This document shows, in pieces, positions 7,729 through 14,724 of a DNA stretch of 64,000 nucleotides (position 1 is its first letter; each line of letters begins with the position of its first letter). The stretch covers positions 1 to 64,000 of the forward strand of contig NZ_JBDKSS010000034.1 in NCBI RefSeq assembly GCF_039680535.1. Direction: 5' to 3'. The notes beneath the pieces are model-generated. The model did not search any database. It saw only the letters and a list, made by a program, of their open reading frames with translations, and was not told where the DNA came from. The position numbers and the translations under genes were made by a program. Source of the stretch: Parvibaculum sp039680535. GTDB taxonomy: Bacteria > Pseudomonadota > Alphaproteobacteria > Parvibaculales > Parvibaculaceae.

Positions 7729-8999
7729 CGGAGGCGGCGCCTCGGCCCGGTTTCTGCCGCGACTGCTTCACGGCAGTCACGGAGGACGTGACGCGCTGCC
7801 CCGCCTGCAATCGCCCTCGCCTCGTCTTCCATTCCGAAATTCATGATCTCGACATCGCGCATCTCGACTGCGACGCCTTCTATGCCTCGGTCGAAAAGCG
7901 CGACAATCCGGAACTCCTCGACAAGCCGTTGATCATCGGCGGCGGCAAGCGCGGCGTGGTCTCGACCTGCTGCTACATCGCCCGCATTCGCGGCGTGCGC
8001 TCCGCCATGCCGATGTTCAAGGCGCTGGAAGCCTGCCCCGAAGCCGTGGTCATAAAGCCGAACATGGAGAAATACACGCGCGTCGGACGCGAAGTGCGGC
8101 AGATGATGCGCGAGCTGACGCCGCTCGTCGAACCGCTCTCCATCGATGAGGCCTTTCTCGATCTCACCGGCACGGAGCGGCTGCACCATGCGAGCCCCGC
8201 CCTCACCATGGCGAAACTTCAGGCGCGCATTCAGAAGGAAATCGGCATCACCGTTTCCGTCGGCCTCAGCTATTGCAAGTTCCTGGCGAAGATAGCATCC
8301 GACATGGACAAGCCGCGCGGCTTCGCCGTCATCGGTCGGGAAGAAGCGCTGGAATTTCTCGCTCAGAAGCCCGTCTCCTTCATCTGGGGCGTCGGCAAGG
8401 CCTTCGAGCAGAAGCTGATGAAAGACGGGATCAGCCGTATTTCCCAATTGCAGAAGATGGAAGAAAGCGACCTCATGGCGCGCTACGGCGTCATGGGCAG
8501 ACGCCTCTGGCGTCTCGCGCGCGGGCTCGACGACCGCTCCGTCTCAAGCGCGAATGTCGCCAAGAGCATCTCTGCCGAGACGACATTTCTCGATGACATT
8601 GCCGACGCGGCAGAGCTTGAGCGGCGCCTCTGGCCGCTCTGCGAGAAGGTGGCGGAGCGCAGCAAGGCCGCAGGCGCCTCGGGCCAAACAATTGTGCTCA
8701 AACTCAAGACCGCCGACTTCAAGACGCGTACACGGAGCGTCACCCTTCCAGACCCGACGCAGCTTGCGGAAGTGATCTATCGGGTCGGCGCGCCGCTTCT
8801 GGCGAAGGAAGCCGACGGCACGCCGTTCCGCCTGCTTGGTATCGGCCTCGGCCAGCTCCTCGACGGTCAGTTGGCCGACCCTCCCGACATGCTGGACCCT
8901 TCGGCGACGCGCCGCGCGGAAGCCGAACGCGCCATGGACAAGGTGCGTGCGAAATTCGGCGCAGGCGCAATCATCAAGGGACGCGGCATCAAGAGTTGA
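7725..8999 (+). CDS. dinB: DNA polymerase IV with N-terminal zinc ribbon
   Basis: A 424-residue Y-family translesion polymerase. The catalytic core starts at IAHLDCDAFYASVE, with metal ligand D48, and continues to SIDEAFLDLTG with the second acidic pair. It ends with the little-finger domain. Ahead of the core is an extension of about 40 residues with C11xxC14 and C25xxC28, a putative zinc ribbon absent from E. coli DinB but seen in many alphaproteobacterial homologues. ATG 7725 is chosen over GTG 7698 because it overlaps the ROK stop and has GGAGGAAGG upstream. No beta-clamp motif is obvious at the C-terminus (GRGIKS). The 3' end overlaps the convergent GST gene by 11 bp. Confidence 0.95.
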   Translation: MTEAAPRPGFCRDCFTAVTEDVTRCPACNRPRLVFHSEIHDLDIAHLDCDAFYASVEKRDNPELLDKPLIIGGGKRGVVSTCCYIARIRGVRSAMPMFKALEACPEAVVIKPNMEKYTRVGREVRQMMRELTPLVEPLSIDEAFLDLTGTERLHHASPALTMAKLQARIQKEIGITVSVGLSYCKFLAKIASDMDKPRGFAVIGREEALEFLAQKPVSFIWGVGKAFEQKLMKDGISRISQLQKMEESDLMARYGVMGRRLWRLARGLDDRSVSSANVAKSISAETTFLDDIADAAELERRLWPLCEKVAERSKAAGASGQTIVLKLKTADFKTRTRSVTLPDPTQLAEVIYRVGAPLLAKEADGTPFRLLGIGLGQLLDGQLADPPDMLDPSATRRAEAERAMDKVRAKFGAGAIIKGRGIKS

Positions 9000-9576
9000 G
9001 ACCGAGATCCCTCTCGATGCGCCGCACCCAGTCTTTCACCGCCGGAAACTCGGCAAGGTCGAAGCCCGCCTCATGCGAAAGGCGCGTGTAGGCGACGAGG
9101 GCCAGATCGGCGAGCGTCAGCTTTTCGCCGACGAAATATTGCCGGGCCGCAAGATGCCCTTCCATGACGCCGAGGGCGCGCTTGCCCTTCTCGATCAGCG
9201 ATGGATCGATTTCTCCATCCGGCTTTTTCAGGATATGCGCGTAATAGCGGCGCACGGCGATGGCCGTTTCGTGGCTGTACTGCTCCCAGAAAAGCCACTG
9301 GTTCATCAGCGCGCGATCGAAGGCGTCCGTTGGAATGAGGTCTGAGCCTTCGGCCAGATATTGCATGATGGCGTTCGACTGCGCGAGCGGCCTGCCATCG
9401 TCGAACATGACGGTGGGAACCTGCCCCGCCGGATTCATCGCCAAAAAAGCCGATGTGCGGGTTTCGCCCTTTGATAGGTCGACTTCAACCCAGCGATAGG
9501 GAATGCCGAGGCGATCGCAGACGAATTTGACCTTGTGGCAATTGCCCGAAATCGCGTTTCCATAGATTGTCAGCAT
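8989..9576 (-). CDS. Glutathione S-transferase family protein
   Basis: A 195-residue two-domain GST. The N-terminal thioredoxin-like domain begins MLTIYGNAISGNCHKV and has the cis-proline NPAGQVPTV loop and the glutathione-binding QSNAIMQYL segment. The helical C-terminal domain carries the conserved TLADLALVAYTR N-capping region. The likely catalytic residue is Ser10 or Cys13 in SGNC, so it is not a tyrosine-type enzyme; it resembles the YfcG/beta-like bacterial group. Substrates are unknown (detoxification or redox). It is a single gene read towards dinB, with the two stops overlapping by 11 bp. Confidence 0.92.
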   Translation of the reverse strand: MLTIYGNAISGNCHKVKFVCDRLGIPYRWVEVDLSKGETRTSAFLAMNPAGQVPTVMFDDGRPLAQSNAIMQYLAEGSDLIPTDAFDRALMNQWLFWEQYSHETAIAVRRYYAHILKKPDGEIDPSLIEKGKRALGVMEGHLAARQYFVGEKLTLADLALVAYTRLSHEAGFDLAEFPAVKDWVRRIERDLGLNS

Positions 9577-9586
9577 GCATCCCTCG

Positions 9587-10474
9587 TCAGCAGCTTCCCG
9601 GCTTGAAATACTCGATCTGGCTCAGTTCGCCGTTCAGCACCACATCGTCGTAATGCATGACGAGCGAACTCATGACGCCGTTCGGGAACATGCGAAAGCC
9701 CATCTCGAAGCTCGGCGTGCCGTCCTGCTCGTCATTGCCCTTGTCAAAATAACTCATATGCACGGGCCAGGCATGGACCGAGCTCAAGGCGTCGGCCGTG
9801 CCCCTGTTCTTGATGCGGACCTTGCGCGCATCGATGGGCGCGTCGCCCGCCGTTCCGATAAAGGCGGTGATGGCGGTCGGGCCGTCCTGCGTGCCGTCGA
9901 AAAGCGGCGCGGCGAAAACGCCCTTGCCGTCCGCCGCCGCCTTCAGCAGCGCCAGATTGAACGCCGTGGGAAAAAGAACCTCTTTGGACAGCGTCTCCGG
10001 CGCCTTGCCCTGCTGTTCAAGATGCACATGCCCGCCATTCCGGAACGCATGACCGCTGACCCGCGCGGTCACCTTGCCGTCGGTATATTCGGTCCGGTCG
10101 AAGCGGAATTCGTTGCCGTCGAGCGACTCCCAGGAACTCAGCCGGATGTCGCTGGTGGTCGTGCCGCCGTTCCCGTCGCCCAGATTGGTCACGACCCGCT
10201 GGTCGGAAATATAGCCCTCGCAGCGCGGCCCGCCGCGCCATTCGACAACCATGCGGCCAGAGACCGCGTCCGTGTCTCCCATCGATTTCATGGCGTCGAT
10301 GGAAAGATCATAAACCGCACGATGCATCTGCATGGCGAGCGCCGGCGCGGCGCTTCGCGTCTTCGCTGCCCAGACAAGCATGGCCGCAAGAGCGATGGCC
10401 ACGACCGCCGCGCCCACCAGGAGTCCGCGTGAGCCCGTGAGGCCCCGCTGCCGCAATCCAAACCACTCCCGCAT
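9587..10474 (-). CDS. EipB-type periplasmic envelope integrity protein (DUF1849)
   Basis: A 295-residue protein with a positively charged N-terminus, one hydrophobic segment (about 20-41) and a long beta-rich periplasmic domain. Landmarks are HRAVYDLSI near residue 52, a Cys in PRCEGY and a second Cys at the very C-terminus (PGSC), LFPTAFNLALL and DGTQ. These match the alphaproteobacterial DUF1849 family, whose Brucella member EipB forms a spiral beta-barrel needed for envelope stability. The two cysteines could form the disulfide described for that family. The gene lies 10 bp upstream of the GST gene on the same strand, so the two may be cotranscribed. Confidence 0.85.
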   Translation of the reverse strand: MREWFGLRQRGLTGSRGLLVGAAVVAIALAAMLVWAAKTRSAAPALAMQMHRAVYDLSIDAMKSMGDTDAVSGRMVVEWRGGPRCEGYISDQRVVTNLGDGNGGTTTSDIRLSSWESLDGNEFRFDRTEYTDGKVTARVSGHAFRNGGHVHLEQQGKAPETLSKEVLFPTAFNLALLKAAADGKGVFAAPLFDGTQDGPTAITAFIGTAGDAPIDARKVRIKNRGTADALSSVHAWPVHMSYFDKGNDEQDGTPSFEMGFRMFPNGVMSSLVMHYDDVVLNGELSQIEYFKPGSC

Positions 10475-10583
10475 TTATGGGTATTGTCCTTCCGAAGTCG
10501 CCGTCGCCCGCCAGACTTCCCTTTTTCTACCTCAACCCATGGGATAAACCAAAGCATCAGGTATCAGACCTTAGAGGCCCGCC

Positions 10584-11555
10584 GTGCCATCTCCGCTGCC
10601 CCGCCTGCTCGTCACCAGAAAGCTTCCCGCCGATGTCGAGGCGCGGCTCGACCGGAACTACGACGCCGAGACCAATCCGACGGACGTCGTGCTCACAGCC
10701 GATGAGCTGGTCGCCCGGGCGGAGGGCAAGGATGCCCTTCTCGTGACGCCCGCCGACAGGCTCACCGCCGGGACAATCGCCCGGCTGCCCGCCTCCATTC
10801 GCGTCATCGCGAGTTTCTCGGTCGGTTACGACCATATCGACGTCACGGCGGCGGAGGCGCGCGGCATTCCGGTTACCAACACACCCGATGTGCTCACTGA
10901 CGCGACCGCCGACATCGCGCTGCTGCTGATCCTCGGCGCGGCGCGCGGCGCGGCGGCGGGCATGGCCGCGATCCGCGAAAACACATGGAAGAACTGGGCG
11001 CCGACCGGAATGCTCAGCACCGACATCAGGGGCAAGCGGCTCGGCATTCTTGGCATGGGGCGCATCGGTCAGGCGGTCGCGCACCGCGCCCGCGCCTTCG
11101 GCATGGTCATTCACTATCACAATCGCAAAAGGCTCGACGCGGCGACCGAACTTGGCGCTCATTTCCACGCGACCGCGGACGAGCTTTTCGCCGCCTCGGA
11201 CGTTCTCTCGATTCATTGCGCCTCGACGCCGGAGACGCGCCGGCTGGTCAATGCCCGTACTCTCGCGCTGCTGCCCCAGGGCGCCATTGTGGTCAACACG
11301 GCGCGTGGCGACATCGTGGACGACGAGGCGCTGATCGTAGCCATAAAATCCGGCAAGCTGCGCGCTATAGGTCTCGACGTCTACGCGAACGAACCCAATA
11401 TTGACCCACGCTACAGGACGCTGGAAAACGCCTTCCTGCTTCCCCATCTCGGCAGCGCGACGATCGAAACCCGCAATGCCATGGGCTTTCGCGCGCTCGA
11501 CAATCTCGATGACTTTTTTGCAGGACGCGAACCGCGAGACCTCGTGAGAAGCTGA
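10584..11555 (+). CDS. D-2-hydroxyacid dehydrogenase (glyoxylate reductase-like)
   Basis: A 323-residue NAD(P)-dependent D-2-hydroxyacid dehydrogenase. The dinucleotide-binding motif is LGILGMGRIGQAVA. Catalytic residues are the arginine in VVNTARGDIVDD, the glutamate in VYANEP and the histidine in LPHLGSAT. The N-terminal SVGYDHIDV region is typical of the GyaR/GRHPR group that reduces glyoxylate or hydroxypyruvate. The start is GTG at 10584, with AGAGG 7 nt upstream. The gene is divergent from EipB with about 110 bp between them and stands alone. Exact acid specificity is not shown by the sequence. Confidence 0.92.
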   Translation: MPSPLPRLLVTRKLPADVEARLDRNYDAETNPTDVVLTADELVARAEGKDALLVTPADRLTAGTIARLPASIRVIASFSVGYDHIDVTAAEARGIPVTNTPDVLTDATADIALLLILGAARGAAAGMAAIRENTWKNWAPTGMLSTDIRGKRLGILGMGRIGQAVAHRARAFGMVIHYHNRKRLDAATELGAHFHATADELFAASDVLSIHCASTPETRRLVNARTLALLPQGAIVVNTARGDIVDDEALIVAIKSGKLRAIGLDVYANEPNIDPRYRTLENAFLLPHLGSATIETRNAMGFRALDNLDDFFAGREPRDLVRS

Positions 11556-11583
11556 CCGCATGATGCGGTCTTGATAAAGACCG
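11554..11583 (+). other. Two mutually exclusive hairpins after the dehydrogenase
   Basis: GACCGCA (11554-11560) can pair with TGCGGTC (11564-11570). The overlapping CGGTCTT (11566-11572) can instead pair with AAGACCG (11577-11583). The first arm includes bases of the TGA stop. Neither is followed by a T run. It may be a weak terminator or a simple inverted-repeat cluster. Confidence 0.35.
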
Positions 11584-11653
11584 ACGAGAGTCCATATCGA
11601 ATTTTTATGTGCAAGCCGCGCATTATCCGGGTGTCAACAAGCGGATCCCGGTA

Positions 11654-11914
11654 ATGCCACGCAACATTGAACCACATTCTTCCCTCTCGGCTCCGCACAG
11701 CGAGGAGCCGGCCTCATCCAGTGGCTCCGACAATCTGCCTGGGCCAGCCGCGCCCTTCTGGGAAGCGCTCGCCATACTGACGATCGTTTTCATGCTCGTC
11801 ATTTTCGTCAATATTGCCGCTGGAATGCTTCAACTGAACCAAACGAAACCACCGGCTCACGATACCGCCATGTCCCCCGCAGACAGCGCCGGGCAGTCGA
11901 CGCTGCGCAATTGA
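11654..11914 (+). CDS. Small single-pass membrane protein, unknown
   Basis: A predicted 86-residue protein: a polar, Ser/Pro-rich N-terminus, one clear hydrophobic helix at about residues 34-58 (FWEALAILTIVFMLVIFVNI) and a polar tail. No family is recognised. ATG 11654 is the start nearest a sensible N-terminus; the frame stays open upstream to 11609. No strong ribosome-binding site is visible. The membrane helix and a plausible codon pattern argue for a real gene, but the evidence is modest. The RidA-like gene follows after 86 bp. Confidence 0.5.
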   Translation: MPRNIEPHSSLSAPHSEEPASSSGSDNLPGPAAPFWEALAILTIVFMLVIFVNIAAGMLQLNQTKPPAHDTAMSPADSAGQSTLRN

Positions 11915-12000
11915 ACGAATTTCATTTTCCTTCCCCAATCGGCATCGACGGATTAGGTATTACCCCTGTCCATCGAGATGAAACGAAGCGGAGACAGGAA

Positions 12001-12468
12001 ATGACAGGCAGGATCGACGCGCGGCTTTCGGAACTCGGCATCGCGCTTCCCAAGGCAGCAGCACCGATGGCCAATTACGTCCCCTGGGTCGTCACCGGGA
12101 ACCTCGTCTTCATTTCGGGCCAGGGCCCGGTGGGGCCGACCGGCGTCGAATATACCGGCAAACTTGGTCGCGACCTCGACGCCGAACAGGGCAAGAAGGC
12201 GGCGCGCCTCGTCGCGCTCAACATCGTCGCCCAGCTTCGCGAAGCCGTCGGCGGCGATCTCGACCGCGTGAAGCGCTGCGTGAAGCTCGTCGGCTTCGTC
12301 AATTCGACGCCGGAGTTCAACCAGCAGCCCGCCGTCATCAACGGCGCGTCGGACCTCATGGTCGAGATTTTCGGCGACGCAGGCCGCCACGCGCGTTCCG
12401 CCGTCTCCGCACCGAGCCTCCCTGTCGACATCTCGGTCGAAGTCGAAGCGATTTTCGAGATTGAGTGA
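12001..12468 (+). CDS. RidA-like (YjgF/YER057c/UK114) family protein
   Basis: A 155-residue protein of the RidA superfamily, the trimeric enamine/imine deaminase fold. It has FISGQGPVGP near residue 35, the hydrophobic core and a C-terminal RHARSAVSAPSLPVDISVEVEAIFEI. RidA proper has a conserved Arg in the R.AV..A.LP signature, which is retained here. It is longer than RidA (about 128 aa) and fits the YjgH/TdcF-like alphaproteobacterial subgroup, so deaminase activity is not certain. ATG 12001 is preferred over the upstream open frame because GGAGACAGG precedes it. The FemAB-like gene starts 28 bp downstream. Confidence 0.9.
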   Translation: MTGRIDARLSELGIALPKAAAPMANYVPWVVTGNLVFISGQGPVGPTGVEYTGKLGRDLDAEQGKKAARLVALNIVAQLREAVGGDLDRVKRCVKLVGFVNSTPEFNQQPAVINGASDLMVEIFGDAGRHARSAVSAPSLPVDISVEVEAIFEIE

Positions 12469-12496
12469 AGGGAACCACAGGCTCTAGAGTCGCCCT

Positions 12497-13705
12497 ATGG
12501 GTGACGCCGAACAAGCCATCATCAAGGTCGCGCAAGGGCTCGGCGCCGTCGATCCGGCGGCGTGGGACGCTTGCGCGAACCCCGTGGGCGAGCCCTTCAA
12601 TCCCTTCGTCTCCCATGCCTTTCTGAGCGCGCTGGAAGATAGCGGCTCGGCGACGCGGCGCACCGGTTGGGCGCCCTATCACCTGCTTCTCGAAGACGGA
12701 TGCGGCGGGCTTGCTGGCGCCATGCCGATGTACCTGAAGAGCCATAGCCGCGGCGAATATGTCTTCGACCACGGCTGGGCCGACGCCTATCAGCGTGCGG
12801 GCGGCAACTACTATCCGAAGTTGCAGGTCTCGGTTCCTTTCACGCCCGCGACCGGCCCGCGCCTGCTGACACCATCGGGACCGGGCCGGGAGGCCGCAGA
12901 AGACCAGTTGCTCGCAGGCGCAATCGAAGTCGCGCGGCGCATGGGCGTTTCCTCGATCCACTGGACCTTCCTGCCCGAGCGGCAATGGAAGCGCCTCGGC
13001 GCTCAGGACTGCCTTCAACGCACCGATCAGCAGTTCCACTGGCACAATCGCGGTTACAAGACCTTCGACGATTTCCTTGCCGACCTCTCCTCGCGCAAGC
13101 GCAAGATGATCCGCAAGGAGCGCGAGCGCGCGGTGGAGAATGGCGTCGAGATCGAATGGGTGACGGGTGCCGACCTCACCGAAGATCACTGGGACGCCTT
13201 TTATGCGTTCTACATGGACACGGGCAGCCGAAAATGGGGCAGCCCCTACCTCACGCGAGAATTCTTCAGCCTCATCAATGAACGCATGCCGGAGGACACC
13301 CTGCTCGTCATGGCGAAGCGCGCCGGGCGCTATGTCGCGGGCGCACTCAACTTCATCGGCGGCGACGTTCTTTTCGGCCGGAACTGGGGCGCCATCGAGC
13401 ATCATCCATTCCTGCACTTCGAGTGCTGCTACTATCAGGCGATCGACTTTGCGATTGCGCGCGGCCTTTCCCGCGTGGAGGCGGGCGCGCAAGGCGAGCA
13501 CAAGCTCGCGCGGGGCTATCTCCCCTCAAAAACCTATAGCGCGCACTGGATCGCCAATGCTGCCTTCCGCGAGGCCGTGGCGGAATATCTGGAGCGCGAG
13601 CGGATTTACGTCGACCGCGACGTCGAAGCTCTTGGCGAATATTCGCCATTCAGGCACGATCTCGCACCTGACGCCGACGCGCATATGCAAGAGGACGATT
13701 TCTGA
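12497..13705 (+). CDS. FemAB-like GNAT acyltransferase (DUF482/PF04339)
   Basis: A 402-residue protein of the PF04339 family, annotated as peptidoglycan-biosynthesis-like or FemAB-like N-acyltransferases. Landmarks are NPFVSHAFLSALEDSGS near the start, PMYLKSHSRGEYVFDHGWADAY, LQVSVPFTPATGPRLL, SSIHWTFL, RKMIRKERE and a C-terminal VEAGAQGEHKLARGYLP, all typical of the family. It is predicted to be a soluble tandem-GNAT-fold enzyme using an acyl-CoA or aminoacyl donor; the substrate is unproven. Its stop is followed 2 bp later by the HIT gene, suggesting a RidA-FemAB-HIT transcript ending at the strong terminator at 14156. Confidence 0.9.
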   Translation: MGDAEQAIIKVAQGLGAVDPAAWDACANPVGEPFNPFVSHAFLSALEDSGSATRRTGWAPYHLLLEDGCGGLAGAMPMYLKSHSRGEYVFDHGWADAYQRAGGNYYPKLQVSVPFTPATGPRLLTPSGPGREAAEDQLLAGAIEVARRMGVSSIHWTFLPERQWKRLGAQDCLQRTDQQFHWHNRGYKTFDDFLADLSSRKRKMIRKERERAVENGVEIEWVTGADLTEDHWDAFYAFYMDTGSRKWGSPYLTREFFSLINERMPEDTLLVMAKRAGRYVAGALNFIGGDVLFGRNWGAIEHHPFLHFECCYYQAIDFAIARGLSRVEAGAQGEHKLARGYLPSKTYSAHWIANAAFREAVAEYLERERIYVDRDVEALGEYSPFRHDLAPDADAHMQEDDF

Positions 13706-13707
13706 GA

Positions 13708-14133
13708 ATGGCCTACGACAACAACAATATTTTCGCGAAGATCCTTCGCGGCGAGGCGCCCAGCTTCAAGGTTTACGAGGACGAGCGGACATTCGCCTTC
13801 ATGGATGTGATGCCGCAGTCGGAAGGCCACACGCTGGTGATCCCGAAGGTGCAGGCGGAAAACATCTTCGACCTCCCGCCGGATGACGCGGCAAACCTCA
13901 TTCAGGTTACGCAGAAAATCGCCGTCGCCGTGAAGCGCGCCATCAAGGCGCCGGGCATCATGATTGCGCAGCTCAACGGCTCGGAAGCAGGCCAGACCGT
14001 CTTTCACATTCACATGCACGTCATCCCCCGCTGGAGCGGCGCGGACCTGAAGCTGCATGCGCGCGAGATGGCTGACTTTGAAGTGCTGAAAGGCCAAGCG
14101 GAGCTCATCAAGGCGGAACTCGCCAGAGGCTGA
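13708..14133 (+). CDS. HIT family protein (histidine triad hydrolase)
   Basis: A 141-residue histidine-triad protein of the HinT-like branch, which hydrolyses phosphoramidates such as AMP-lysine or aminoacyl-AMP. The triad is FHIHMHVIPRW, with H100, H102 (catalytic) and H104. N-terminal features NNNIFAKILRGEAPSFKVYEDE and FMDVMPQSEGHTLVIPK are those of HinT-like proteins. The length is slightly above the usual 115-140. It is the last gene before the bidirectional terminator at 14156 and is 2 bp downstream of the FemAB-like gene. Confidence 0.94.
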   Translation: MAYDNNNIFAKILRGEAPSFKVYEDERTFAFMDVMPQSEGHTLVIPKVQAENIFDLPPDDAANLIQVTQKIAVAVKRAIKAPGIMIAQLNGSEAGQTVFHIHMHVIPRWSGADLKLHAREMADFEVLKGQAELIKAELARG

Positions 14134-14155
14134 GAAGAGCCCCGCGCGAAATGAA

Positions 14156-14187
14156 AAAGCCGCCGGAGCAATCCGGCGGCTTTCTCG
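14156..14187. terminator. Strong bidirectional intrinsic terminator
   Basis: A perfect 12-bp stem runs from 14156-14167 to 14172-14183 (core GCCGCCGGA / TCCGGCGGC) closed by a GCAA tetraloop, with A and T tracts at either side. It ends the HIT gene on the plus strand and the VOC gene on the minus strand. Confidence 0.93.
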
Positions 14188-14205
14188 TTTTCAGTCCAGG
14201 CGCAC

Positions 14206-14571
14206 TCAGCCCATATGGAAGGCGCAGAGCTTGTTGCCTTCGAGGTCGCGGAAATAAGCACCGTAGAAATTTCCGCCGCGCAGGCCCGGTGCACCTTCGT
14301 CCGTGCCGCCGAGCGCAAGCGCCTTGGCGTGGATCTTGTCGACATTCTCGCGCGAGCCAACGGCCAGCGCGACCATGTTGCCATTGCCGACCGTTGCCGC
14401 CTTGCCATCATAGGGGGCGATGACACCGAGCATGGGGCCGCCATTCGACCAGAGGATGAGGCGGTCGCCATCTTCCATCACACGCTTCGCGCCAAGAAGG
14501 CCGAGAAGTTCGTCATAGAAGGCGCCCGCCTTTTTGCGGTCGTTGCTGCCAAGCGTTACATATCCGATCAT
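14206..14571 (-). CDS. VOC family (glyoxalase/bleomycin-resistance fold) protein
   Basis: A 121-residue single VOC domain protein: MIGYVTLGSNDRKKAGAFYDELLGLLGAKRV at the start, a central GNMVALAVGSRENVDKIHAKALALGG and a C-terminal FYGAYFRDLEGNKLCAFHMG. Such proteins bind a divalent metal through a His/Glu set and catalyse varied isomerase, dioxygenase or resistance reactions; this one cannot be assigned further. The classic first-strand metal histidine is not evident, so catalysis is uncertain. GGAGGACAGA precedes the ATG. It is monocistronic, ending at the shared terminator. Confidence 0.9.
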   Translation of the reverse strand: MIGYVTLGSNDRKKAGAFYDELLGLLGAKRVMEDGDRLILWSNGGPMLGVIAPYDGKAATVGNGNMVALAVGSRENVDKIHAKALALGGTDEGAPGLRGGNFYGAYFRDLEGNKLCAFHMG

Positions 14572-14659
14572 TCTGTCCTCCCGTTTGGGTTATTGGATTT
14601 TGTCGCGGGAGTGTACAGGGCGACGCTTGGGAAGCGAACAGGAACCTTCGGGAAGATCG

Positions 14660-14701
14660 CCAGAAATGAAAGCGGCCATGAAGCTGAAACTTCATGGCCG
14701 C
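14660..14701 (-). terminator. Intrinsic terminator of clpA
   Basis: A perfect 12-bp stem (14672-14683 with 14690-14701; core GCGGCCATGAAG / CTTCATGGCCGC) with a 6-nt loop. Read on the minus strand, it is followed by TTTCATTTC, 24 bp beyond the clpA stop. Confidence 0.88.
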
Positions 14702-14724
14702 CTTGGTTCTTGCCGCCTGCACGC

